A stretch of 64,000 nt of DNA from Dictyoglomus turgidum DSM 6724 (GTDB taxonomy: Bacteria > Dictyoglomota > Dictyoglomia > Dictyoglomales > Dictyoglomaceae), in contig NC_011661.1 in NCBI RefSeq assembly GCF_000021645.1, positions 466,723 to 530,722 on the forward strand. Direction: 5' to 3'. Of this stretch, positions 52,223-60,858 are shown one piece after another. Each line of letters begins with the position of its first letter. The first letter of the stretch is position 1. The notes below the pieces were generated by a model, which saw only the letters and a list, made by a program, of their open reading frames with translations, did no database searches and was not told the origin of the DNA. The position numbers were made by a program, and so were the translations under genes.

Positions 52223-53614
52223 ATGGAAAAGTTTGATGTGATATTTTTAGGGGCAGGATCTGGAGGTTATGTGGGAGCTATAAGGGCAGCAGACTTAGGG
52301 AAAAAGGTATGTATCATTGAGGCAAGGGAGCTTGGTGGGACTTGTCTGAATAGAGGTTGTATTCCTACTAAGGCTCTTCTAAAGAGTGCAGAGGTATTTC
52401 GTACCGTAAAGGAAGCAAAAACTTTTGGTGTAAATGTAGACTCTTATTCTTTTGATGTAAATGGTATCTACTCTTGGAAGGAAAATGTAGTAAAAAAACT
52501 TGTATCAGGGGTTGAATACTTGTTAAAGTCAAGAAAAGTAGTAATAAAAAAGGGAAGAGGTAGAATAATTGACAATGAAACAGTAGAAATAGAAACTTCC
52601 GAAGGTAAAGAAATAGTTCAAGGAGAAAATATTGTAATTGCTACAGGCTCAGAACCAGCTATGATTCCTACCTTTAAAATTGATGGAAAAAATGTCTTAA
52701 CTTCTGATGATGCTTTGACTCTTGGAGAAATACCTAAGGATATAGTAATCATAGGAGCAGGTGCTATTGGTATTGAATTTGCAACCTTTTATAGTACTTT
52801 TGGTACTAAGGTTACCATAGTAGAAATGATGCCTCAAGTAGTTCCAACTTTGAAGGATAAAAAAGTAGCAAATTACCTTCAGAGAATATTAAACAAAAAA
52901 GGTATTGAGGTTAAGGTAGGAGCAAAAATAGAAAGTGTGGAAGTAAAAGATGGAAAAGTTTATTCTACTTTATCTACAGGAGAAGTTTTGGAGAGCGAAA
53001 AGGTTTTAGTTTCCATAGGAAGAAAATTAAATTCAGACAATATAGGGCTTGAAAACATAGGAGTTAATGTGGATAGGGGAAGAATAGTAGTGGATGAATA
53101 TCTAAGGACAAATGTTAAAAATGTATATGCTATAGGTGATGTTATAGGTGGACTTTTGCTTGCTCACAAGGCAATGAAGGAAGGAGAAGTAGTAGCAGAG
53201 ATCATTGCAGGAGAAAATAAAAAGATGGATTATAGAGTAGTACCCTGGGCCATATTCTCATCTCCAGAAATTGCAGCCTGTGGTCTTACCGAGGAAGAGG
53301 CAAAAGAACAAGGTATAGATGTAATAACAGGAGAATTTCCATTTTCTGCTAATGGAAAAGCAGTATCCATGAATGCTACCGATGGTTTTGTAAAGGTGGT
53401 TGCAAGAAAAGAAGATAAAGTAATAATAGGAGCTCAAATTATAGGCCCTGAGGCTTCAGTAATGATCGCTGAACTTGCCCTTGCTATACAAAATAATCTG
53501 ACCCTTGATGATGTAGCGGATACTATTCATACTCATCCCACACTACCCGAAGCTATAATGGAGGCTGTAAAAGTGCCCCTTGGGAGTGTGGTACATATTT
53601 ACTTAAGGAGATAA
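52223..53614 (+). CDS. lpd: Dihydrolipoamide dehydrogenase-type flavoprotein
   Basis: A 463-residue class I disulfide oxidoreductase. FAD-binding GAGSGGYVGAIRAADLG (10-26), the redox disulfide GGTCLNRGCIP (Cys41, Cys46), NAD-binding GAGAIGIEFATFY and the C-terminal HTHPTLPEAIMEA (catalytic His/Glu) are all present. Sits last in the TusA-DsrEFH operon, with no 2-oxoacid dehydrogenase gene near. In other sulfur oxidisers and sHdr loci similar flavoproteins act on lipoate-bound sulfur, so a role in the relay is plausible. Confidence 0.93.
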   Translation: MEKFDVIFLGAGSGGYVGAIRAADLGKKVCIIEARELGGTCLNRGCIPTKALLKSAEVFRTVKEAKTFGVNVDSYSFDVNGIYSWKENVVKKLVSGVEYLLKSRKVVIKKGRGRIIDNETVEIETSEGKEIVQGENIVIATGSEPAMIPTFKIDGKNVLTSDDALTLGEIPKDIVIIGAGAIGIEFATFYSTFGTKVTIVEMMPQVVPTLKDKKVANYLQRILNKKGIEVKVGAKIESVEVKDGKVYSTLSTGEVLESEKVLVSIGRKLNSDNIGLENIGVNVDRGRIVVDEYLRTNVKNVYAIGDVIGGLLLAHKAMKEGEVVAEIIAGENKKMDYRVVPWAIFSSPEIAACGLTEEEAKEQGIDVITGEFPFSANGKAVSMNATDGFVKVVARKEDKVIIGAQIIGPEASVMIAELALAIQNNLTLDDVADTIHTHPTLPEAIMEAVKVPLGSVVHIYLRR

Positions 53615-53628
53615 TTTTAAAAATTTTT

Positions 53629-53699
53629 TTTCGGACCCCTTGACAATTTTTAAAGTTGTGTTAAAATTATAATTGCCACAGGCATCAAGGGGTCCGAAA
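53629..53699 (+). promoter_or_regulatory. Strong promoter inside a 15-base inverted repeat
   Basis: TTTCGGACCCCTTGA (53629-53643) and its exact complement TCAAGGGGTCCGAAA (53685-53699) are 41 bases apart. Between them lies a promoter: TTGACA (53640-53645), 16 bases, TAAAAT (53662-53667). The left arm contains most of the -35 box and the right arm the 5' part of the RNA. Only transcripts entering from lpd could form the full hairpin. Confidence 0.75.
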
Positions 53700-53917
53700 G
53701 GCTCCTGAGTGCACTTGGCTGGGACTAAGTAAGTCCCGGAGGCTCAAGGAAAGGTAAGGGGTAAAAACCCTTACTAAGTACTTGAGATCTAGAAAGTAAC
53801 AGGGGTATTGATAAAGCTCGGTACCTCTGTGAAATCTGGAAGAATCTGGGATGAAAGGTCTCAGAGGGTGCAAGGGAGAGGCTGAGTAGGGTCCGTTGAG
53901 CCTGTGGCACCTTTTTT
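53675..53917 (+). ncRNA. Structured non-coding RNA, about 240 nt, family not assigned
   Basis: The transcript would start near 53675. Its ends pair: GCCACAGGC (53675-53683) with GCCTGTGGC (53900-53908), extended by TCAA/TTGA, and a T-run (53912-53917) follows directly, so the closing helix also acts as terminator. Inside I find GGGACT/AGTCCC, CTCAAG/CTTGAG around GTAAGGG/CCCTTAC, CAGGGGTA/TACCTCTG and CTGGGA/TCTCAG hairpins. No open frame spans it. It does not show the conserved cores of SRP RNA, RNase P RNA or tmRNA. 6S RNA or a lineage-specific regulatory RNA are the remaining ideas. Confidence 0.75.
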
Positions 53918-54254
53918 ATTGGGAACTTTTGAAATGGATATTATCATATCTTTGGGAAGAAGGGACTTCTTTTTTGTATGCACTCTCTGAGGAGAGAATA
54001 TTTCTATAGAGGGGAAAGGAATTAAAATTTCTCAATCTCAGCCTATTTTCCTTTATGATTGCCAAAATATCAACCTTTTTTATAAATTCTTGCTCTTAAT
54101 GTAGAGATGAGTGTATTGCCTTGACAGGAATTACTAATTGGGAGAGGTTTTGTGAAAAGGTCATTATAGAAAATTGTATAATGGAGACAAGGTCAGCAGG
54201 GATTAGTTCTTATGATAAAATTGATGATATAGATTTTCAGATCCTTGTACATGT
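53918..54254. other. Gene-free stretch with a small hairpin and an old coding fragment
   Basis: AAGAAG/CTTCTT (53957-53971) followed by T residues is a weak terminator. An open frame from 54100 to the TGA at 54256-54258 (LTGITNWERFCEKVIIENC ... DIDFQILVHV) has no good start or ribosome site; its TGA overlaps the ATG of the next gene in the ATGA manner. It looks like the end of a lost, once coupled upstream gene. Confidence 0.4.
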
Positions 54255-54653
54255 ATGATTAATTATCTTTTTTGGATTATTTCATCAGGGATAACGATAT
54301 ATTTACTCCTCTACTCAAGAGGTTTTTATCTAAAGGTCTTTTCTTTTCTAATGCGGGATTTTTATCTTATAAATGTGATAGATAAGTTTTTATTTATTGC
54401 TCTTTCTTTTATTGCTCTTGGTTTTATTGTTTATCTTGAGAGTTTTTATAGAAAGAATAAGAAAGTTTTTTATAAGTTCTTGCTTATAACGGGGATCCAG
54501 TTAATAATTTTGTTTGTTTTTCAATTTACCCCTTATTTACTCTTTGGAATAGTGCTGTCTTATAAGGAAATTTTCTTTTTGATATTGGAAATAATTCTTG
54601 GCGGATTTTTTATAGGAATTTATATCTCTAATCAACGATACCGCATTTTATAG
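54255..54653 (+). CDS. Hypothetical small membrane protein (four helices)
   Basis: A 132-residue protein with four hydrophobic segments (about residues 3-24, 43-62, 72-97 and 104-126). No family recognised. No clear ribosome site; the start overlaps the end of an upstream coding relic, suggesting it was once translated by coupling. It may still be expressed weakly. Function unknown. Confidence 0.55.
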   Translation: MINYLFWIISSGITIYLLLYSRGFYLKVFSFLMRDFYLINVIDKFLFIALSFIALGFIVYLESFYRKNKKVFYKFLLITGIQLIILFVFQFTPYLLFGIVLSYKEIFFLILEIILGGFFIGIYISNQRYRIL

Positions 54654-54766
54654 CTATTAAATTTTTTATAAAACTAAAACTTCTTTATACTCATTTTTTA
54701 AGGGACCAATTTTGACCCCTATATTTTTTATTATATGGTTAGCCTAAAATTTGGAGGTGAAGGTTT

Positions 54767-55261
54767 ATGAAGAGGTACTCTAAAATTTTTCTTAGTGCTT
54801 TTTTAACTTTAGTCCTTCTTTTTAGCCTTAATTTTGCTCAAACAAGTCCTAAGATTTACATTAACAAAATAAACAGTCCAGATGGTGGATTAATTGAGCC
54901 TGCAAGAGCAAAACTAATTGATATCTTGATGTCTAAGGGATATGTGGTTACAGGAAATAAGGATGAAGCAAACTATATGCTTGATCTTATAATTGTAAGC
55001 GCAAACAGTAGAAGAAGTTTTAATTGGGTGTTTCTTATTTTACCTATATGGCCTATAGTTCCAATTACTACAGTTCAAGGAGAGGCAGTAGTAGCTGTAA
55101 GAGTATTTGATCAACAGGGAAATGAAGTATTATTTGACCAAACTGGAGTTGTGAAAAATGGAATGTGGTTTTTCGGAGATTTTGTCTCAGGAAGCTCTGT
55201 AATAAAAGGAGCAGTAATTGATTGTATAAATATTCTTACCTTCAGGATGAATTTGAGGTAA
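54767..55261 (+). CDS. Secreted or membrane-anchored hypothetical protein
   Basis: A 164-residue protein with a signal peptide (residues 1-25, ending NFAQ). LIEPARAKLIDILMSKGYVVTGNKDEANYMLDLIIVSA resembles a domain seen in outer-surface lipoproteins that assemble into complexes. It has a central hydrophobic patch (WVFLILPIWPIVPI). TTGGAGGTGAAGG precedes the ATG. A terminator follows. Function unknown. Confidence 0.7.
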   Translation: MKRYSKIFLSAFLTLVLLFSLNFAQTSPKIYINKINSPDGGLIEPARAKLIDILMSKGYVVTGNKDEANYMLDLIIVSANSRRSFNWVFLILPIWPIVPITTVQGEAVVAVRVFDQQGNEVLFDQTGVVKNGMWFFGDFVSGSSVIKGAVIDCINILTFRMNLR

Positions 55262-55275
55262 TTAATTAAGCTTTA

Positions 55276-55310
55276 AGAGGAAGGCAGCAATGCCTCCCTC
55301 TTTTATTTTT
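55276..55310 (+). terminator. Rho-independent terminator
   Basis: AGAGGAAGGCA (55276-55286) pairs with TGCCTCCCTCT (55291-55301), one A-C mismatch, followed by TTTATTTTT. The 190 bases after it, up to the next gene, are A/T-rich; TATACT near 55467 may be the -10 box of that gene. Confidence 0.8.
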
Positions 55311-55497
55311 AGTTTATAGAAATAATTTCTTTTTGCGTAAAAATTGCCGTTTTAAAATATCCTTAGTTAATTCTTAATAAACCTTTATATGTCTTCATTC
55401 TATCAGGTTTTAGGCTTTATGAAATTAATTTTTAGGACATATTTTTAAACTTTTATCAACATGGTATACTTAATTAAAAATAAGTGGGAGGTGTCTT

Positions 55498-56655
55498 ATG
55501 AGGAAGAAAAGTATTCTTTTTGTGATCCTAACCATAACTCTTTTATTTTTGATGATTGCTAATTTAGGAGCTCAGACTAAAAAAGTAAGACTTAGTATTA
55601 TAGATGTGGCAGGTAATTTACAATTAACAAAAACAGCCATTGAAGCTTTTAAAAAAGCTCATCCCGATTTAATCGAAGATATCGAATATCTTAAAGCTAC
55701 AGCTCCAGAACTTCCAGCAAAGATAAAGGCACAGCAAATGGCAGGAAATGTTACAACTACTATGGTGCTTACTGGATATGATGCTATGGCTTCTGGTCTT
55801 GAAATGGATCTTTGGGAGAACATTTACCCCACTTATAAACAATATTTTCCAAACTTAGAAAGTAGATATTTACCTGGAGCAAAAGCTGCTTTTGATCTTT
55901 TTAAAGGTTATGGAATAGTAGTAACCTATTGTCCTGGTGGTCCTATGTTTACTTATAATCCTGAGAAGGTTAAAAGGGTTCCACAAACTGCCGAAGAATT
56001 ACTTGAATGGGCTAAGCAAAATCCAGGAAAGTTTATGTATGCAAGACCTGCTAATTCTGGACCTGGAAGAGCTTTCTTGCAGGGTTTACCTTATATTCTT
56101 GGAGATAAGAATCCAAAGGATCCTAAAACTTGGGAAAAGACATGGGCATACCTTAAAGAGCTTGATAAATATATAGATTATTATCCTACAGGGACAGCTA
56201 TAACTTTTAGAGAATTAGCGGAAGGTACAAGATGGATTATAGCAAGCCATCTTGGTTGGGATATGAATCAAAGAATATTGGGTGTGATTCCTTCAAATTT
56301 TAAGGCATTTTTCTTAAAGAATACTACTTGGGTTACAGATGCCCACTTCATGTGTATGCCTAAGGGGCTTGATGAGGCAAGAAAGAGAGCTACACTACAA
56401 CTTATGTCATGGCTTTTGAGGGCTGAGATGCAAGCACTAACCTATGATGATGGCTATTTTTATCCTGGCCCTGCAATTAAGGGTGTACCATTAAGTGCTG
56501 CTCCAAAGGAGACTCAGGATAAGATAAAAGCAGCCATGAGAACAGAGTATGAAAGGGCTATAAAGGAATTTCCATCAACCACACAACTTGGTGCAAAGGA
56601 GCTTGTAGAAGCATTTGATATGTGGGATAGAATGATAGGAGCAAAGGTTAAGTAA
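55498..56655 (+). CDS. ABC transporter substrate-binding protein (YnjB-like)
   Basis: A 385-residue binding protein with signal peptide (about 1-25, ending LGAQ). VRLSIIDVAGNLQLTKTAIEAFKKAHPDLIEDIEYLKATAPELPAKIKAQQM and GRAFLQGLPYILGDKNPKDPKTW are typical of the YnjB/COG4134 type. First gene of a complete importer. Relatives take thiamine-like, polyamine or phosphonate-type ligands; the substrate cannot be named. GGGAGGTG precedes the ATG. Confidence 0.88.
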   Translation: MRKKSILFVILTITLLFLMIANLGAQTKKVRLSIIDVAGNLQLTKTAIEAFKKAHPDLIEDIEYLKATAPELPAKIKAQQMAGNVTTTMVLTGYDAMASGLEMDLWENIYPTYKQYFPNLESRYLPGAKAAFDLFKGYGIVVTYCPGGPMFTYNPEKVKRVPQTAEELLEWAKQNPGKFMYARPANSGPGRAFLQGLPYILGDKNPKDPKTWEKTWAYLKELDKYIDYYPTGTAITFRELAEGTRWIIASHLGWDMNQRILGVIPSNFKAFFLKNTTWVTDAHFMCMPKGLDEARKRATLQLMSWLLRAEMQALTYDDGYFYPGPAIKGVPLSAAPKETQDKIKAAMRTEYERAIKEFPSTTQLGAKELVEAFDMWDRMIGAKVK

Positions 56656-56718
56656 AAGATAAATTGACGAGTAAGGAGGGGGGTAAAAGAAAAAATCTTG
56701 GAAATATAGGGGGCAAAA

Positions 56719-57825
56719 ATGAGGGAATTTAATGAGCTTAGAATTACAGGATTAAATAAATATTATGGAAACAAAAAGGTTGTAGATAATTTTAATCTGA
56801 CGATTAAAAATGGAGAATTTGTAACCTTATTAGGTCCTTCTGGCTCTGGTAAATCCACTGTTTTAAATTGTATTGCTGGATTAGTTCCTATAGATGGAGG
56901 GAGTATTTATATTGATGATGAATGTCTTGATGATGGAAAGAAATTTGTTCCTCCTGAAAGAAGAAATTTTGGGATGGTATTTCAAAATTATGCTTTATTT
57001 CCTCACTTAAGCGTTTTTGATAATGTTGCTTTTGGTTTAAAATTGAGAAAACTACCTAAGGATATAGTTAAAGAAAAAGTTATAGATGCCTTAAAAATGG
57101 TCCATTTAGAGGAGCATATCAACAAATACCCAAGACAGCTTTCAGGAGGAGAACAGCAAAGAGTTGCTCTTGCAAGATGTATTGTAATGGAACCAAGGGT
57201 GATGCTTCTTGATGAGCCTTTATCTAATTTAGATGCCCTTTCAAGAATTGAAATGAGATATGAGCTCAAAGCTCTGCATGAGAGATTGAAAATAACTACA
57301 ATTTATGTTACTCATGATCAGCAAGAAGCTTTAGCTTTATCCGACAGAATTGTAGTGCTTAATAAAGGTAAAATTCAGCAAATAGGAACTCCTGAAGAAA
57401 TTTATTCTTACCCTGCTAACTTATTTGTGGCAAATTTTTTGGGATTTAGAAATATCTGGGAGGTAAAGATTTCAAGATTTGAAGGAGATAGAGAAGTTCA
57501 TATTAATTTGGGGAATATAAATCTAAAAGCTATTCTTCATGAGAAATACAAAGTCCATGTAAGAAATATCTTTGAAAACAATAAAAAACCATATATATCT
57601 GTAAGACCTGAAGATATAGAGTTAGGAGAAGGTCCAGAAAACAATATAGAAGTAAAGATTGATGTTATAGAATATTTAGGACAACATAAGCAGTTTTGGG
57701 GCATAACTTCTGATGGAATAAATATAGAAATTTCTAAGGATGCAGATATAAGTCTAAAACCTGGAGATAATGTGAAAATCTGGATACCTCCTGAAAGAAT
57801 TCTCGTCTTCTCCGGGGAGGATTAA
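56719..57825 (+). CDS. ABC transporter ATPase (PotA/FbpC type)
   Basis: A 368-residue ATPase. Walker A GPSGSGKST (about 38-46), signature LSGGEQQR and Walker B MLLDEPLSNLDAL are intact, and the C-terminal 120 residues form a TOBE regulatory domain (SVRPEDIELGEG). Unlike the sugar importers in the window this one has its own ATPase. It follows the binding-protein gene by 63 bases. Confidence 0.94.
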   Translation: MREFNELRITGLNKYYGNKKVVDNFNLTIKNGEFVTLLGPSGSGKSTVLNCIAGLVPIDGGSIYIDDECLDDGKKFVPPERRNFGMVFQNYALFPHLSVFDNVAFGLKLRKLPKDIVKEKVIDALKMVHLEEHINKYPRQLSGGEQQRVALARCIVMEPRVMLLDEPLSNLDALSRIEMRYELKALHERLKITTIYVTHDQQEALALSDRIVVLNKGKIQQIGTPEEIYSYPANLFVANFLGFRNIWEVKISRFEGDREVHINLGNINLKAILHEKYKVHVRNIFENNKKPYISVRPEDIELGEGPENNIEVKIDVIEYLGQHKQFWGITSDGINIEISKDADISLKPGDNVKIWIPPERILVFSGED

Positions 57826-57828
57826 ACT

Positions 57829-58686
57829 ATGGGAAAACGTAATATTATTACTATACTCTTGTTTCTGCTCCCTGCCTTTTTTTATTTATCCTTCCTGTTT
57901 ATTTATCCTTTTTTATATGGACTAAATCTTAGTTTAACTGATGAAAAGGGCAATTTTACTTTAGAAAATTTTATACGCTTTTTTAGTGATCCTTGGGATG
58001 CTAATACCATATGGATTACATTAAAAATAGCCATTCCTGCTACTTTGTTAAGCATATTGATTGCTATACCTCTTGCTTATTATATGAGGCATGGAGTAAG
58101 AGGCGAAAAATTTGTTACCTTGTTGCTGATTCTTCCTATAACCTTAGGAAGTGTATTTATTGCTGAAGGTATGCTTACTTATATGGGACCTAATGGATGG
58201 TTGAATAAACTTTTGATGTTTTTAAGAATTACTGATAAACCTGTGAAATTGACCCATAATTATTGGGGGGTTTTGATAGCTCTTATTATTCAAGGTTTTC
58301 CTTTTGTCTTTCTTATGCTTCTTGGTTATATCTCCGGTATAGATCCTAATTTGGAGAAGGCTGCAAGTGTGCTTGGAGCAAACAGGTGGCATATATTTTG
58401 GAAAGTTATACTTCCTCTATGGCTTCCTGGGATTACTATGGCTATGTCTTTAAATTTTGTGATGAATTTTACAGTTTTTCCTTCTGCGGTACTTCTGGGC
58501 CAGCCTTCTGGACCTACAAGGGTAATATCTATTTCCGCTTTTCAATGGGCTTTTGAAAAATTTAATTTTCATATGTCTTCAGCTGTGGCTATAATTATGG
58601 GGATAGTAGAGCTAATATTTATACTTATTGTCATGTTTATTAGGCAAGGATTATACAGAGGCTCTACAGTAGCAGGAAAAGGATAG
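57829..58686 (+). CDS. ABC transporter permease (PotB-like)
   Basis: A 285-residue permease with six helices. The EAA loop is NLEKAASVLGANRWHIFWKVILPLWLPG. It starts 4 bases after the ATPase stop. LTYMGPNGWLNKLLMFLRI lies between helices 3 and 4. Confidence 0.93.
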   Translation: MGKRNIITILLFLLPAFFYLSFLFIYPFLYGLNLSLTDEKGNFTLENFIRFFSDPWDANTIWITLKIAIPATLLSILIAIPLAYYMRHGVRGEKFVTLLLILPITLGSVFIAEGMLTYMGPNGWLNKLLMFLRITDKPVKLTHNYWGVLIALIIQGFPFVFLMLLGYISGIDPNLEKAASVLGANRWHIFWKVILPLWLPGITMAMSLNFVMNFTVFPSAVLLGQPSGPTRVISISAFQWAFEKFNFHMSSAVAIIMGIVELIFILIVMFIRQGLYRGSTVAGKG

Positions 58687-58696
58687 GGGGAGTAAA

Positions 58697-59509
58697 ATGA
58701 AAAGAATGGGTTTATCAAAAGCACTTTTTTGGTTTACTATAATAGTATATTCTTTTAATATTCTTGGGATTATACTTACTGTAGTCTTAAACTCTTTAAG
58801 TAAAGAGTGGTATGGAGAATTATTTCCCAAAATATTTACCTTTGAATGGTACGCCTATATGGCAAGAGAACATGATCTTCCTCAACTTCTTTACGCCACT
58901 TTCATAGTAGCGATCTCAGTGGCTTTAATAGCTCTAATAATTGGACTTCCTACAGCCTATGTTTTAGCAAGATATGATTTTAGACTCAAAAATGTAATCT
59001 TATCCTTTTTATTACTTCCTATGTTGATTCCTCCAATGACCTATGGCATCCCTCTTGCTGCACTACTTTATAAATTGAGACTTGCAACAAAACTCTCTGG
59101 GGTTATACTTGCAAACCTTGTGCCGGTAGTCCCCTATGTAACTCTAATTTTGACGCCTTTTATTGAACAGATAGATATTAGTTATGAGTCTGCAGCAAGA
59201 ATTTTAGGAGCTAATAGGTTTCAGACATTTTTTAAAGTACTTCTTCCTTTAATAATACCAGGAATTTTTACTTCTGCTCTTTTGTCTATTGTAAGAACAA
59301 TTGCTATGTTTGAGTTAACCTTTTTAGTAGCAGGCCCCAAGTCTCAAACGGTAGTAGTAGCCCTTTATTACGATGCTTATGCTGCTGGAACTCGTCCGCC
59401 CCAAGCTATTGATGCTCTTGCAGTGGTATATTTCTTGATTACTATGACCTTTCTTGTGATTGCTTTAAGGTTTGCAAGTCCTACTCAGTTTGTTTATAGA
59501 GGAAAATAG
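58697..59509 (+). CDS. ABC transporter permease (PotC-like)
   Basis: A 270-residue permease with six helices and the EAA loop SYESAARILGANRFQTFFKVLLPLIIPG. Starts after GGGGGAG and ends the operon. A terminator hairpin immediately follows. Confidence 0.93.
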   Translation: MKRMGLSKALFWFTIIVYSFNILGIILTVVLNSLSKEWYGELFPKIFTFEWYAYMAREHDLPQLLYATFIVAISVALIALIIGLPTAYVLARYDFRLKNVILSFLLLPMLIPPMTYGIPLAALLYKLRLATKLSGVILANLVPVVPYVTLILTPFIEQIDISYESAARILGANRFQTFFKVLLPLIIPGIFTSALLSIVRTIAMFELTFLVAGPKSQTVVVALYYDAYAAGTRPPQAIDALAVVYFLITMTFLVIALRFASPTQFVYRGK

Positions 59510-59537
59510 GGGGAACAAAATCCAAAGTTCCCCCTTT
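59509..59537 (+). terminator. Rho-independent terminator of the YnjB-like ABC operon
   Basis: GGGGGAAC (59509-59516) and GTTCCCCC (59527-59534) make an 8-base stem, followed by TTT. The next 155 bases have no gene; ATKEELARELGATRSAFF near 59643-59696 is a short coding-like relic ending in TAA. Confidence 0.8.
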
Positions 59538-59692
59538 AGAAGTTATATACCATTTATTTTAGAGTTTCTACAGGCTAAGGTAATTGTTACATTATCCTCT
59601 TTTGTAGGGACAGTCCTCCATTTAACAACGAATTTATAGGCGACAAAAGAAGAGTTAGCAAGAGAATTAGGAGCAACAAGATCTGCTTTTTT

Positions 59693-60856
59693 TTAAAAGT
59701 AATCCCAACAAAAGGTTGGATATTCTGGGAATAGATTATTGAATTTATGAAGAGAATTAAAATTATTGACCTCTATGTATCCAAGCTCATAAGCTTTTTG
59801 AGATGAAATGGTTCCTGCAATTATCTGAGATAAAATATTTATATTGAGTTCTATCTCGGGTTCTAAATTTTCTTTTTTCTCTAATTTTACTTTTCCATTT
59901 TCTATTTCTATTTCCCATATGCCATGATTCCAGTTAGCATGCTCGTCTTTAATTTTTATTACAATCTTATCTTTTATATTCTCATCATATTTTAACGAGG
60001 AAAGAGCTTTTTCCACATCAATGACCCTTATCATAAAAGTTGGTTCAACAAGACATTCACCTCTTGGATTTGGAAGAATGAAAGGTAAAAGGTCATTGAG
60101 AGGAACGGTCCATTCAACTTCTTCTATGGTCATGGCTTGTCTTGAAAAAAGGCTTAAAAATCCTCTATAGGCAGAGTTATTCAGGCATATCATTTCTCTA
60201 ACCACAACTTTGTTTATATTTGTCTTTTCTACACTATAAAGAAGATATCCTTCTATATCTTTGTCCTCATAGATGTAAAGATAGGTTAAAGTACGAGTTC
60301 TAAAAATTATACTTTCCCATCTTTCTTCAGTTCTTTTTATGGTACCTGAAAAATTTTTAGAGTGTTTGTCATATACAGGTTTTATAATTTTCCAGTCTTC
60401 AAGAGGTATCCTTTTTACTTTTTCCATCTCAGAAAATTTAGGTATAGAGTAGGTTTTTATTTTATATCTTTTTTGGAATCCTCCAAGCTCCCAACCAAAG
60501 TTTCTGTAAAATTCAAAAGAAAAGGGATATAAAGAAGAAAAAGCACTACCACTTTCCTTAGAGATTCTTATAGACTCTTTTAGTAGATAATGTACATAAT
60601 TTTTGCCTCTTTTTTCTGGGAAAGTTGCCACTCCCCCTATTCCTGAAAAAGAAAAAAGCTCTCCTCTTACATAACCCTCCATAGGGATGATATTTAAGGC
60701 TGAAACTAATCTATTATTTTCAATGGCTCCTATACAATTTCTTATGCTCTTTTCATTTACCCATGTGCTTACCTGCTCATAGGGAAAAGCAAAAGATTGG
60801 CTCCAAAGCTCAATTAATTCATCCATATAAGAAGGATTTAATCTTATGATCTCCAT
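59693..60856 (-). CDS. Eis-like GNAT acetyltransferase
   Basis: I start at the ATG at 60856, directly after GGGAGGGATAAAG. The N-terminal GNAT domain has SFSGIGGVATFPEKRGKNYVHYLLKESI (acetyl-CoA loop) and SLYPFSFEFYRNFGWELGG. The rest forms a second GNAT-like half and a SCP2-like C-terminal domain (EIELNINILSQIIAGTIS), the layout of Eis enhanced-intracellular-survival acetyltransferases. Substrate unknown; Eis relatives acetylate amines. It ends the pair with a GH18 gene, 2 bases after that gene's stop. Confidence 0.9.
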   Translation of the reverse strand: MEIIRLNPSYMDELIELWSQSFAFPYEQVSTWVNEKSIRNCIGAIENNRLVSALNIIPMEGYVRGELFSFSGIGGVATFPEKRGKNYVHYLLKESIRISKESGSAFSSLYPFSFEFYRNFGWELGGFQKRYKIKTYSIPKFSEMEKVKRIPLEDWKIIKPVYDKHSKNFSGTIKRTEERWESIIFRTRTLTYLYIYEDKDIEGYLLYSVEKTNINKVVVREMICLNNSAYRGFLSLFSRQAMTIEEVEWTVPLNDLLPFILPNPRGECLVEPTFMIRVIDVEKALSSLKYDENIKDKIVIKIKDEHANWNHGIWEIEIENGKVKLEKKENLEPEIELNINILSQIIAGTISSQKAYELGYIEVNNFNSLHKFNNLFPEYPTFCWDYF

Positions 60857-60858
60857 CT

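Noticed and set aside
53685-53910. Antisense open frames over the structured RNA
   Set aside because: No ribosome sites and the reading frames simply follow paired RNA; the plus-strand promoter and terminator explain the region better.
53675-53917. SRP RNA, RNase P RNA or tmRNA
   Set aside because: No GGAAGGGAGCA-type SRP tetraloop region, no GAGGAAAGTCC RNase P core, no tRNA-like ends.
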